NCBI GenBank assembly: GCA_023265455.1
Contig: JAHFTQ010000002.1
Span: 1-64,000 of the forward strand
Direction of reading: 5' to 3'
Length of the DNA stretch: 64,000 nt
From: Parachlamydiales bacterium
GTDB taxonomy: Bacteria; Chlamydiota; Chlamydiia; Chlamydiales; Rhabdochlamydiaceae
Notes under the pieces: model-generated
The model's input: the letters and a program-made list of their open reading frames with translations, nothing else
Databases searched by the model: none
What the model was told of the DNA's origin: nothing
Shown: positions 53,104 to 61,561 of the stretch, one piece after another
Position numbering within the stretch: position 1 is the first letter of the stretch
Layout: each line of letters begins with the position of its first letter
Made by a program: the position numbers and the translations under genes

Positions 53104-53580
53104 ATGATCATGGACTTTCCGCCAACAATTATTTTGAGACACCGCCGCGAAAATCTCAAAAAATGTTCTCTCAGCGGCTTAGAGGGACGAGGCGATATGC
53201 ACTTTTTATCTTATCCCTTATTAGCTCCCCTGCCCGACCTGAGTCACTATTGCGCCTTAGCCATCGATGCTCCCCCTTTAAGTGAGAGTGATGCCTCGCG
53301 AGGGCTATTTCTGATTGACGGCACCTGGCGTCTGGCCGAGAAGATGGCAAAAACATTACCCTCTAATTTTATTTTGAGAAGTCTGCCATCCCATTATAAG
53401 ACGGCGTACCCTCGGCGCCAGCTCGACTGCCCTCATCCTGATCGGGGGTTGGCCTCCGTAGAGGCGCTTTACCTGGCTTACCTCATCTTAGGAAGAAAAA
53501 CTGAAGGAATTCTTGATCATTATCATTGGAGAGAATTGTTCAACTCGACAAACTTCTCCAAGTTAGGCTATAATCCATAA
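53104..53580 (+). CDS. Tsr3/DTW-like aminocarboxypropyltransferase homologue
   Basis: The protein is 158 residues. The N-terminal RRENLKKCSLSGLE resembles the Lys-Cys-Ser/Thr block of the Tsr3 N-terminus. LFLIDGTWRLAEKM is the DxTW-type SAM site, and ASVEALYLAYLILGRKTEG with HWRELFNSTN resembles the Tsr3 C-terminus (EAL...G...W...N). Tsr3 adds a 3-amino-3-carboxypropyl group to rRNA; DTW proteins do so to tRNA. Which RNA is the substrate cannot be read here. It lies between a divergent secreted protein and pcnB. Confidence 0.55.
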   Translation: MIMDFPPTIILRHRRENLKKCSLSGLEGRGDMHFLSYPLLAPLPDLSHYCALAIDAPPLSESDASRGLFLIDGTWRLAEKMAKTLPSNFILRSLPSHYKTAYPRRQLDCPHPDRGLASVEALYLAYLILGRKTEGILDHYHWRELFNSTNFSKLGYNP

Positions 53581-53587
53581 TTCTTTT

Positions 53588-54799
53588 ATGAATCCAACCC
53601 ACTATGAACCTGGTGTTCATCAAATTTCTTTAGATGCTGTAGACCCCGATGCTCTCAGGGTCGTCGGTAACTTGCAAAAAGCTGGCCATGTTGCCTACAT
53701 CGTGGGAGGAGGCGTACGCGATCTTCTTCTCAAGAGGCAGCCCAAGGATTACGATATCTCAACTTCTGCTAAACCCGAAGAGATCAAAGCCCTGTTTCGC
53801 AGCCACTGTCTACTCATTGGACGCCGCTTTCGGCTAGCTCATGTCAGATGCGGAAAAAAAATATTGGAAGTCTCCACATTTCGCGCAGGCAATAATGAAA
53901 GTGATCAATTGATCTTTCGCGACAATGAATGGGGAACTCCTGAACAAGATGTGCTGCGTCGGGACTTCACCGTCAATGGCCTATTTTACGATCCTTCGAC
54001 CGAGCTCGTGATTGACTATGTCGGAGGATTTTCCGATCTTAAGAAAAATTACCTACGCACCATCGGGCAGCCCTTTCTCCGTTTTAAACAAGATCCTGTC
54101 CGCATGATTCGCCTGATTAAATTCCAAGCTCGATTTGGATTTGAAGTGGACCCTGAAGCTAGAGTCGCTTTAGCCGAATGTCGATTGGAAATCATGAAAA
54201 GCTCCCAAGCACGCATTTTAGAAGAAATTCTCCGCATGCTTGAATCGGGATCTTCTGCACCTTTCATCCGTCTGATGAATGAAAGCGGATTCTTAGAACA
54301 TTTGATGCCAGCTTTGTCCAATTTTCTAGACCTCCCTGAAGGGAGCGATGTTTTTTCTTACCTACAAGAAGTCGATTCCCGCGCGCAAGAAGAGATTCTA
54401 GACCGCAGTATTTTGCTCAGCTGTCTGATATTTCCTTTTCTTCAGCACCAGCTTAAGATTCATTATCTCGACAGAGGAAAAACTCCTCACCTAGGTGAAA
54501 TTCAACAAGAAACTCACGATGTGATCTTAGATCTGTTTAAACCCTTCTTTTTGATCCCCCGCAAGCTCAAGATGAAGATCGCATCTTTACTCACCTCGCA
54601 ATACAGGATGACTCCTTTTGAAAAAAGAGCTGGCAGACGGCCTCGCATTCCTCGCGATCCTGAATTCCCCTTAGCTCTTGAATTCCTCAACATTCGCAAC
54701 TGTTTGGAGCCTGGGTTAACCCACATTTGGGAATCGTGGGAACAAGCTTATCAGTCGTTTCACAAACGTGTGTCTCCTAGAAGACACCCTCATGAGTGA
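53588..54799 (+). CDS. pcnB: poly(A) polymerase I-type nucleotidyltransferase
   Basis: Adds poly(A) to RNA 3' ends, promoting decay. The protein is 403 residues. VGGGVRDLLLKRQPKDYDIS is the catalytic head with the Asp pair, and RRDFTVNGLFYDP, then DPVRMIRLIKFQARFGF follow. The C-terminal basic stretch (EKRAGRRPRIPRDPEFPLAL) is typical of bacterial PcnB rather than CCA-adding enzymes. The 3' end overlaps the next gene by 8 nt. Confidence 0.9.
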   Translation: MNPTHYEPGVHQISLDAVDPDALRVVGNLQKAGHVAYIVGGGVRDLLLKRQPKDYDISTSAKPEEIKALFRSHCLLIGRRFRLAHVRCGKKILEVSTFRAGNNESDQLIFRDNEWGTPEQDVLRRDFTVNGLFYDPSTELVIDYVGGFSDLKKNYLRTIGQPFLRFKQDPVRMIRLIKFQARFGFEVDPEARVALAECRLEIMKSSQARILEEILRMLESGSSAPFIRLMNESGFLEHLMPALSNFLDLPEGSDVFSYLQEVDSRAQEEILDRSILLSCLIFPFLQHQLKIHYLDRGKTPHLGEIQQETHDVILDLFKPFFLIPRKLKMKIASLLTSQYRMTPFEKRAGRRPRIPRDPEFPLALEFLNIRNCLEPGLTHIWESWEQAYQSFHKRVSPRRHPHE

Positions 54800-55517
54800 C
54801 ATCACCCTGTTTAGGGGGCCTCCCCTAGAAGAGGGCCCTCTTCCTGCCGTTCTCTACTTGGCTCTTTCAGCCCACGATTCTTTACACCTTGATCCCTACA
54901 ATCAGCCTGCTATTTTTCTTCAATCTTCCCCCTTAAGAGTGTTTTCCCTAACGCTTCCTGGACATGAGCTACTTCCTCCCACAGAAGCACTCCGTTTTTG
55001 GGCCGATGAAATCCAAAGCGGAAGAGACGTCATTCAAGATTTTATTCAAAAAGCAAAGGCGTTCGTTGATAATCTGATCCAGCGACAAGTCATCGATGCT
55101 ACCAAGCTGGGTGTCATGGGCCTTTCCCGTGGTGTATTTGTTGCAGCTCATCTCGCTGCCGCGATCCCTGAGATTTCTGCTCTCCTCGGCTTTGCTCCAC
55201 TGACGCGCTTAAAAGAGGCTCAGGAATTTGAAGCCGCTAACGTTGACCCGTGGGATCTCACCCATTTAAATGATCAACTCTATAACCGCGCGATTCGCTG
55301 CTACATCGGCAATCGCGACACTCGCGTGGGGACTCAAAGTTGTTTTGATTGGATCTCCTCCCTTGCCGAAACAGCTTATCAAAAACGGATTAGCTCTTCT
55401 CCCATTGAGCTCATCATTGGCCCTTCGATCGGACATAAAGGGCACGGCACCTCCTCTGCAGTCTTTAAACAGGGAGCTGATTGGCTCAGCTCTTTACTGG
55501 TAAATACTCATGATTGA
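54792..55517 (+). CDS. alpha/beta hydrolase
   Basis: The ATG at 54792 overlaps the pcnB end, in preference to an upstream in-frame start at 54768. The protein is 241 residues. The nucleophile elbow is GVMGLSRGVFVAAHLAA (GLSRG, catalytic Ser), and a late GHKGHGTSS could supply the His. An acidic loop (CYIGNRDTRVG) fits the third residue. Substrate unknown. It is wedged between pcnB and lpxB, overlapping both, so it is co-transcribed with lipid A genes. Confidence 0.75.
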   Translation: MSDITLFRGPPLEEGPLPAVLYLALSAHDSLHLDPYNQPAIFLQSSPLRVFSLTLPGHELLPPTEALRFWADEIQSGRDVIQDFIQKAKAFVDNLIQRQVIDATKLGVMGLSRGVFVAAHLAAAIPEISALLGFAPLTRLKEAQEFEAANVDPWDLTHLNDQLYNRAIRCYIGNRDTRVGTQSCFDWISSLAETAYQKRISSSPIELIIGPSIGHKGHGTSSAVFKQGADWLSSLLVNTHD

Positions 55518-56607
55518 CATCTTTATCATCGCCGGAGAAACGAGTGGAGACAACCTCGGCGGCGAGCTCCTCCAAGCTCTTTATCTTCAAAATCCCAAAC
55601 TTCGTATTGCGGGAATTGGAGGCCCTCGGATGCGCGCCGCTGGCATAGACCTCTTTTTCCCGATGGAAGAGCTCCAGGTCATGGGATTTATGGACGTCTT
55701 CCTTGCCCTGCCTCGTCTTATTTCCCGCTTCCAAAAAACAGTCCGGGCCATCCTTCAAGCCAACCCTCCAGTTGTCGTCACTATCGATTATCCGGGGTTC
55801 AATTTGCGCTTGGCAAGGGCACTTAAGAAAAAAGGATTCAAAGGAAAAATCTGCCACTACATCTGCCCCTCCGTTTGGGCTTGGGGCAAGAGCCGAATTG
55901 CTCTCATGGAAAAAAACCTCGATCTCCTCCTCTCTGTTCTCCCTTTTGAAAAATCGTACTTTTCCCACTTACGTGTCGAATATATTGGCCATCCCCTCGT
56001 TGATCAAATCACTGCCTCTTCCAACCATGACCCTCAGTTGATTGCCTTCTTTCCCGGCAGTAGATCCCACGAAATTGAGAAAAATTTCCCTTATTTTTTA
56101 CAGCTGATCCAGAAGCTCCAGTTAGAATTTCCTCACCGCTGTGTCGTTTCGCTATCCCAAGAAAAATACCGCCCCCGCCTTCTAGATATGATGCAATCAG
56201 CTAAGATCCAGCTCCCTCTTTTACTTCCCGAAGAATTAAAAAAAATAAAGCCTGCACTGGCCATCGCAAAATCGGGAACTATTTCCCTCGAGCTTGCGCT
56301 TCAAGAAATCCCTACTGTCATTACCTACGCCATCTCTAGTTTCGATACCTTTGTCGCCCGCTATATTTTTCGGATTTCTCTCCCCTATTATGCGCTTCCC
56401 AACCTCATCGCTGACAAAGAAATTTTTCCTGAGCTGATCGGACCTAGCCTCACTCTAGAAACCCTCTACCGTGAAGTAAAAAATTTAATTATAAACCCTG
56501 AAGCGCGTGAGAAAATCATTCAAGACTGCCATAGCCTAAGATCCCTACTAAGCTCAGAAAATGCCTCCCCTAAAGCTGCCCAATTGATATTAAGTCTCCC
56601 AAAATAG
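55510..56607 (+). CDS. lpxB: lipid-A-disaccharide synthase
   Basis: GT19 enzyme joining two UDP-diacylglucosamine-derived units in lipid A synthesis. The protein is 365 residues. IAGETSGDNLGGELLQAL and IAGIGGPRMRAAG at the N-terminus, FPGSRSHEIEKNFP, then KSGTISLELAL identify it. The start overlaps the hydrolase by 8 nt. Chlamydial lpxB next to pcnB is a familiar arrangement. Confidence 0.94.
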   Translation: MIDIFIIAGETSGDNLGGELLQALYLQNPKLRIAGIGGPRMRAAGIDLFFPMEELQVMGFMDVFLALPRLISRFQKTVRAILQANPPVVVTIDYPGFNLRLARALKKKGFKGKICHYICPSVWAWGKSRIALMEKNLDLLLSVLPFEKSYFSHLRVEYIGHPLVDQITASSNHDPQLIAFFPGSRSHEIEKNFPYFLQLIQKLQLEFPHRCVVSLSQEKYRPRLLDMMQSAKIQLPLLLPEELKKIKPALAIAKSGTISLELALQEIPTVITYAISSFDTFVARYIFRISLPYYALPNLIADKEIFPELIGPSLTLETLYREVKNLIINPEAREKIIQDCHSLRSLLSSENASPKAAQLILSLPK

Positions 56608-56620
56608 TAAACTATAGCTT

Positions 56621-57076
56621 ATGGATAGCCTTTTAAAACTCCACACCCAACAGCTCAGAGATGGCAAACGCCATGAAATTGAGCATATCCTGCCTCCTGA
56701 CTTCCTCCAGATTGAAGAGCAAGACCTCGTCTTTAAAAGCCCTATCTATCTCAAGGGAGAGGCCTACGTCACCGATGATCACCTCATTTTACAGCTCTCT
56801 GCCCAAACCGAAGTCATGATGCCTTGTAACCTCTGCAATGAGATGATTTTTATCCCCCTACAGACTGAAGAAATTTATCATACAATCCCCCTCTCAGAGC
56901 TAGAATCGACAATTTTTGATTTTAGCGATCTCGTCCGCGAAGAAATCATCCTTCTGATACCCCAGTTTGTAGAGTGCCAGGGAGGGCGGTGCCCCCAGCG
57001 AAATCTCCTCTCTAAACTCATGAAAACTAAAGCTAATTCTACCCCCCACCACACCCCCTTCTCTGATTTCCTCTAG
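56621..57076 (+). CDS. DUF177 (YceD-like) protein
   Basis: The protein is 151 residues. Its position just before rpmF and plsX matches yceD in many bacteria. CNLCNEMIFIPLQTEE and ECQGGRCPQRNLLSK are the Cys-bearing parts of DUF177. YceD-type proteins are associated with 23S rRNA accumulation; role here is by analogy. Conservation is low outside the cysteine regions. Confidence 0.75.
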   Translation: MDSLLKLHTQQLRDGKRHEIEHILPPDFLQIEEQDLVFKSPIYLKGEAYVTDDHLILQLSAQTEVMMPCNLCNEMIFIPLQTEEIYHTIPLSELESTIFDFSDLVREEIILLIPQFVECQGGRCPQRNLLSKLMKTKANSTPHHTPFSDFL

Positions 57077-57096
57077 AAAACAACATCCCCTTTTGT

Positions 57097-57102
57097 TATA
57101 AT
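57097..57102 (+). promoter_or_regulatory. possible -10 element for rpmF-plsX
   Basis: TATAAT 27 nt before the rpmF start; no clear -35. It lies in the 52-nt gap after the DUF177 gene and precedes AAGGAG. Confidence 0.35.
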
Positions 57103-57128
57103 TCCCCCTAACTCAAGGAGTTTGAACA

Positions 57129-57311
57129 ATGGCTGTACCACGTAATCGATCTTCCAATGCGAGAAAAAACTCGAGAAGGGCCCATCACGCTAAAAAACCT
57201 AAAAATACAATGACCTGCAGCAACTGCAAAGGCAAAAGACTCTCTCACACCGTCTGCCCCCATTGCGGTCACTATGCCGGTCGCTCGATCTTAAAAGGTG
57301 AAAAAGATTAA
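57129..57311 (+). CDS. rpmF: 50S ribosomal protein L32
   Basis: The protein is 60 residues. MAVPRNRSSNARKNSRRAHH is the L32 N-terminus, followed by a zinc-binding pair, MTCSNCKGKR and VCPHCGHYAGR. SD AAGGAG. It overlaps plsX by 14 nt. Confidence 0.96.
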   Translation: MAVPRNRSSNARKNSRRAHHAKKPKNTMTCSNCKGKRLSHTVCPHCGHYAGRSILKGEKD

Positions 57312-58266
57312 CGGGCCCCGCATCGGCATCGATCTCATGGGAGGGGATACTCCTCCCCAAGATCTCTACTCAGCCGTGCTTCAATTGATTGAAGAAGGCG
57401 TTACTGCCTCTTTTGTCATCTTCGCTTCTGATGAAGTCGCAGGAGCATTAGATTCTTCTCTTCAGTTCATTAAAGGGTGTGAAGTCATCCACATGGACGA
57501 CGACCCTGCGCTAGCCATCCGGCGAAAAAAAAATGCCTCTCTCTGCAAAGGCATTGCCCTATTGCACAGCAAGCAGATTGACGCCTTTGTCACTGCTGGC
57601 AACACAGGAGCTCTTCTACTCTCTGCAACAACTACCCTCAGCGCCTTGCCCGGGATCGATAGACCCGCACTCTTGACACTCCTCCCAACAAAGAAAAAAG
57701 AAGTGGCTGTTCTCGATGTCGGAGCTAATCTCACACTTCAACCCCAGCAGCTTCTCCAATTTGCGGCCATGGGAATCGCCTATCAAAAAAGCCGCGGGAT
57801 TGCCCACCCGACCGTAGGACTCCTCAATATTGGCACGGAAGCTACTAAGGGAACCCCGCAATTGCGGGAAGCCTACACTCATCTAGAAACTCTCGGCCTT
57901 GAGACCTTTCTTGGAAATGTCGAAGGAAAAGCTGTGTTCAATGGTGACATCGATGTCTTAGTCACCGATGGGTTTACAGGAAATGTCTTCCTCAAAACCT
58001 CCGAAAGTGTCGCCGCCTTTATCTTAGACTATTTAGAACTCACCTCTCGTGAGACGGCGTCTCACTTCAAGCATGAAATTTCCACCCTCAACAGTCGCCT
58101 TTATCAAGCGGCCTCCCACGGTGCCATTTTGTGCGGCGTTGAAGGCATTATCATCAAATGCCATGGAGACGCCTCCGCTGCCGTCTTCCGACAAGGGATC
58201 AAAGGCGCCATTCGCCTATGTGAGCACAACTTTCTCGAGAACATCAAGTCGCAGCTTTTGCTGTAA
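57298..58266 (+). CDS. plsX: phosphate acyltransferase PlsX
   Basis: Makes acyl-phosphate from acyl-ACP for phospholipid synthesis. GTG start inside rpmF. The protein is 322 residues. IGIDLMGGDTPPQDLYSAV is the family opening; AFVTAGNTGALLLSAT, then VLDVGANLTLQP, then DGFTGNVFLKTSES are the conserved blocks. The rpmF-plsX order is standard. Confidence 0.94.
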   Translation: MKKINGPRIGIDLMGGDTPPQDLYSAVLQLIEEGVTASFVIFASDEVAGALDSSLQFIKGCEVIHMDDDPALAIRRKKNASLCKGIALLHSKQIDAFVTAGNTGALLLSATTTLSALPGIDRPALLTLLPTKKKEVAVLDVGANLTLQPQQLLQFAAMGIAYQKSRGIAHPTVGLLNIGTEATKGTPQLREAYTHLETLGLETFLGNVEGKAVFNGDIDVLVTDGFTGNVFLKTSESVAAFILDYLELTSRETASHFKHEISTLNSRLYQAASHGAILCGVEGIIIKCHGDASAAVFRQGIKGAIRLCEHNFLENIKSQLLL

Positions 58267-58285
58267 ATATTGCAGAGGAGTAAAC

Positions 58286-58804
58286 ATGTCTTTTCAGATT
58301 GTTATAACAAGTCTAAAACCTACCGCTTTAGACAGCCTTTTTCAAAATGTTGACCTCAAATCCTTAGGAAGACTCAACCAGGTCTGTCAATTATTTAAAC
58401 AATTGACTGACTCAGAATCACTTTGGAAAATGCAAGCTGCAAAAATTTACCCCACCCTCCTACCAAACCCGTCTTTTTGGAGAACCTGGTTAAAAGAAGG
58501 CAAGATTTCGTTAGAACACGGCTCCATTGATCTTCCCAAGAGAACTATTCAAATGTACGCGTTTGGTGCCAAACTCGTACAGCCCATGCTGGAATACATT
58601 CCAGGTAAAATCACCTGCAAAATGGTGTTAGGAATGGGATTTGTTACAGGTTGGTATCGAGACGAAAGCAACACGATAATTACTACGAATCTTCAGGAAT
58701 GTGGCGCTCGGTCAGACTCCAGTGACGCTGCAGAAAAACTCCGCGCACAAATGAAACAGGCTGACAACAAACATTTTACAGCATTTTGCGTACCCAAGAG
58801 TTGA
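58286..58804 (+). CDS. F-box-like protein (172 aa)
   Basis: The ATG at 58286 follows GAGGAG; the frame upstream runs antiparallel over plsX and is not translated. LDSLFQNVDLKSLGRLNQVC, then QLFKQLTDSESLWKMQAAKI matches an F-box: a hydrophobic opening, the LxxVC helix, then a Trp motif. The C-terminal 110 residues (TWLKEGKISLEHGSIDLPKR, then CKMVLGMGFVTGWYRDE) are of unknown fold. Second F-box gene in the window. Host-directed function inferred. Confidence 0.65.
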   Translation: MSFQIVITSLKPTALDSLFQNVDLKSLGRLNQVCQLFKQLTDSESLWKMQAAKIYPTLLPNPSFWRTWLKEGKISLEHGSIDLPKRTIQMYAFGAKLVQPMLEYIPGKITCKMVLGMGFVTGWYRDESNTIITTNLQECGARSDSSDAAEKLRAQMKQADNKHFTAFCVPKS

Positions 58805-58836
58805 GTCCTTAATCCGTAGTACTCGTTCAGTCAAAA

Positions 58837-59409
58837 TTAACCAATGAATCTCAACCAAAAACGATGATGACCCGAAGAAGCTGGAGGCGCAAACAAATCC
58901 GCAAGCCAAATTCCCCATGCGAGGTAGGAATTATCTGATGTGTGCTTCCAAAAGCGGGAGATTTTATCATCCAGTTTTTTCTGTTGATCTAAAACTACAA
59001 CAATTACAGAGGCAAGGACTGTGACGGCCTTAGTTGGCGCTGTTGCACAAGATTGGAAAATTGAAAATATTACAGTAACTCTGTGAGAGTAAACCCAAGT
59101 GTAAGCACTTATTTTTTCAAACCATCCTTTTCTAGGATTTATATTCTCGCACATATACCAATTGATCCCATTCAAAACCAGGACTGCAGCAGCACCTACT
59201 CGGAGAGCTGTGTGGACTTGAGGAGGGGCAGAACGCAATACAGAAGTTTTCATCTTTGCAAGCAATTCGTCTGCCGTCAAAGCCATCCAAAATAGACGCC
59301 CCAAAGACATGTAATTTAAAGAAAAAAATGCTTTTTCAAACTCATTGCCTAAAACAACACCGCTCGCAATTTGACATGCATTTCTGCTAAAGATTCCACT
59401 GACCGACAT
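58837..59409 (-). CDS. inclusion-membrane-like hypothetical protein (190 aa)
   Basis: A strong GGAAGGGAAG precedes the ATG at 59409. The N-terminal 60 residues are hydrophilic. Two hydrophobic regions follow (VGAAAVLVLNGINWYM near 75-90; AVTVLASVIVVVLDQ near 128-142), separated by about 40 residues. The C-terminus is aromatic (FAPPASSGHHRFWLRF). The bilobed hydrophobicity suggests an inclusion-membrane-type protein, but no family is recognised. Confidence 0.5.
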   Translation of the reverse strand: MSVSGIFSRNACQIASGVVLGNEFEKAFFSLNYMSLGRLFWMALTADELLAKMKTSVLRSAPPQVHTALRVGAAAVLVLNGINWYMCENINPRKGWFEKISAYTWVYSHRVTVIFSIFQSCATAPTKAVTVLASVIVVVLDQQKKLDDKISRFWKHTSDNSYLAWGIWLADLFAPPASSGHHRFWLRFIG

Positions 59410-59510
59410 AAACTTCCCTTCCTGAAATTGTCTCCATTTGTTGGAGTAAACGAGGAGGAGTATGCACCACCATCAGTTTTTCATCCAAGCAATTAATTGG
59501 TATGTAAATT

Positions 59511-61169
59511 TTATTTTACAGCTTGCAGGGCTGCCTTGAGTGTTTGGGTGAGAAAATCAAGACGGGCATCACACTGGCGTAATCCTTGCTCGACAGATGG
59601 ATCGGAAGATTGCGTTGCCAGATAGACTTTGAGTTTGGGCTCTGTTCCTGAGGGGCGGATAATGATCTTGCTTTGGTCCTCTAAGCGGAATAGAAGAACA
59701 TCGGACAAAGGAAGGCCTTGACCCTCTTTCATGAAATCTTGCGTAGCGGTGACTTTTAACCCTGCAATCGTAGGAGTAGCGCGGAGCGTTTTCATCAGGT
59801 TGTGGATCGTATCGAGTCCTTTTTTGCCGTCTTCAAAGGTTAATGAAAATTGCCGCTCGCGGTAAACGCCAAACCGTTCGTAAATCTCATGGAGAAGATC
59901 GACAAGTGTACGTCCCTGCTGTTTCATTTTGAATGCAATTTCAGCAAAAAGACAGCCTGCAACGATGCCGTCCTTGTCGCGGGCATGGGTACCAAGAAGA
60001 TAACCATACGATTCTTCAGCGCCAAAGAGAAAATTGTAGCTATCAGGCTTTTGCTCCCACTCATGGATTTTTTCTCCGATGTACTTGAACCCCGTCAGAA
60101 CTTCGATACAAGCGACACCATAGGCGGCTGCAATCACTTTTAAAAGCTCAGTTGTCACAATCGTTGTCACAATTGCAGGTCGCTGAGGAAGTTTTTGTTG
60201 GCAAAGAAAGTAAGCAGCAAGGGCCGCTTGCTCATTTCCTGTGAGTCGCACCGGGGTATTGCGATGTTGGACGGCAATGCCTAGCCTGTCAGCATCGGGA
60301 TCTGTCGCGATTAAGAGATCACCCCCGGTTTGGATAAGATCATCCATCCCGGCCTTAAGAGTTTCAAGATATTCGGGATTAGGAAAATGAACGGTGGGAA
60401 AGTTGCCATCTGGAACCACTTGAGACGCCACGAGATGGGGAGAAGCAAATCCCGCTTGCTGAAGAGCCGATGGCATGAGGGTAATGCCTGTCCCATGTAA
60501 GCTTGTATAGGAGATTTTCAGAGTGCTTCGATCCTCTTTAGGAAAAAGCTTTGCGACCTCCTCTAAGTAAGCCGCGTCTAAAAGACAATCGGTGACAGGA
60601 GAATCAGATAAATGAATTTGCTGAGGAGACGTGATGGCATCGACTTCGGCGATAATACCGGTGTCATGGGGAGGAACGACTTGCCCTCCATCTTGCCAAA
60701 AGACTTTGTAGCCGTTGTATTCCTTGGGATTATGCGAGGCGGTGATCATGATCGCAGCCTGCGCTCCCAGATGGCGGCAGGCAAACGAGACGTAAGGAGT
60801 GGGTCTCAGCTCAGGGATAAAAAAAACACGGATCTTGTTTCCCATGAGAACTAGGGCCGCTTCGCGTGCAAATTCAGAAGAATGCAGCCGACTATCAAAA
60901 CCAATGACGACTCCTTTGGCAGGGTCGCCCTTTTTTTGAATATAGTTTGCGAGTCCTTGGGTAGCTTTCCGAATGGTGTAGATATTGATCCGGTTAGTTC
61001 CCGCTCCCATGATGCCGCGAAGACCTCCGGTGCCAAAAGAAAGATCGGTGAAAAAAGCGTCGGTCAGTTGGTCGGGGTGTTGGAGAAGCTTTTGAACCTC
61101 GGCTTTCGTGGCCTCATCGTAATAGGGGTCCTCAAGCCATGCTTTTGCGCGTTGAAGAACGTTTGTCAA
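59511..61169 (-). CDS. pgm: phosphoglucomutase/phosphomannomutase
   Basis: Interconverts hexose-1- and 6-phosphates, feeding glycogen synthesis and LPS sugars. The protein is 552 residues. The phosphoserine loop is IMITASHNPKEYNGYKVFW; the metal-binding loop is TDPDADRLGIAV; the sugar-binding loop is FGAEESYGYL; the phosphate loop is RPSGTEPKLKVYL. Type-II (PgcA-like) features. The gene name is from analogy. Its start overlaps the next gene as ATGA. Confidence 0.9.
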   Translation of the reverse strand: MTNVLQRAKAWLEDPYYDEATKAEVQKLLQHPDQLTDAFFTDLSFGTGGLRGIMGAGTNRINIYTIRKATQGLANYIQKKGDPAKGVVIGFDSRLHSSEFAREAALVLMGNKIRVFFIPELRPTPYVSFACRHLGAQAAIMITASHNPKEYNGYKVFWQDGGQVVPPHDTGIIAEVDAITSPQQIHLSDSPVTDCLLDAAYLEEVAKLFPKEDRSTLKISYTSLHGTGITLMPSALQQAGFASPHLVASQVVPDGNFPTVHFPNPEYLETLKAGMDDLIQTGGDLLIATDPDADRLGIAVQHRNTPVRLTGNEQAALAAYFLCQQKLPQRPAIVTTIVTTELLKVIAAAYGVACIEVLTGFKYIGEKIHEWEQKPDSYNFLFGAEESYGYLLGTHARDKDGIVAGCLFAEIAFKMKQQGRTLVDLLHEIYERFGVYRERQFSLTFEDGKKGLDTIHNLMKTLRATPTIAGLKVTATQDFMKEGQGLPLSDVLLFRLEDQSKIIIRPSGTEPKLKVYLATQSSDPSVEQGLRQCDARLDFLTQTLKAALQAVK

Positions 61170-61561
61170 TGGAGCTCTCCCTGAATGGTTTCAAGGGATA
61201 TTAAAGGAGCATCGGGGTGGTCAATTCCTTCGCAGCGCTGGGCTGTCTCTTTCCAAGCAGCAGGAGACTCAAGGTTGTCTTTCCACCATGGAAAAGTCCG
61301 GCATTGCCGCGGACGTACGGGATAGATTTGACATCTGTTCTCTTTTAAAAAAACGCAATCGAAATTGACTCTCTCTTTTAGCGAAACCCTTCCAAAAACA
61401 GTGCGGGTGTACCGCTTAAGAAACTCTTCTTGCGAAATGTTCAAATGAGCTGAGATTTGCTCGATTTCTGCAGGCGAGACCCAGACATAGCCAGGTTCTT
61501 TAGAGCAGCAAGCGCCGCAGCCCGTACAGGTGAATCTAAGTCCTTTTTTATACCAAACCAT
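61166..61561 (-). CDS. YkgJ family cysteine-cluster protein
   Basis: The ATG at 61561 gives MVWYKKGLRFTCTGCGACCS, a natural start. The frame is open 189 nt further upstream but only over the next gene. The protein is 131 residues. CTGCGACC and NRCQIYPVRPRQCRTFPWW are the family cysteines, thought to bind a zinc or Fe-S cluster. Function is unsettled. Overlaps the phosphoesterase gene by 14 nt and pgm by 4 nt. Confidence 0.85.
   Translation of the reverse strand: MVWYKKGLRFTCTGCGACCSKEPGYVWVSPAEIEQISAHLNISQEEFLKRYTRTVFGRVSLKERVNFDCVFLKENRCQIYPVRPRQCRTFPWWKDNLESPAAWKETAQRCEGIDHPDAPLISLETIQGELH

Noticed and set aside
58049..58285. Upstream extension of the F-box frame over plsX.
   Set aside because: It overlaps a conserved coding gene in another frame, and a good SD and ATG exist at 58286.
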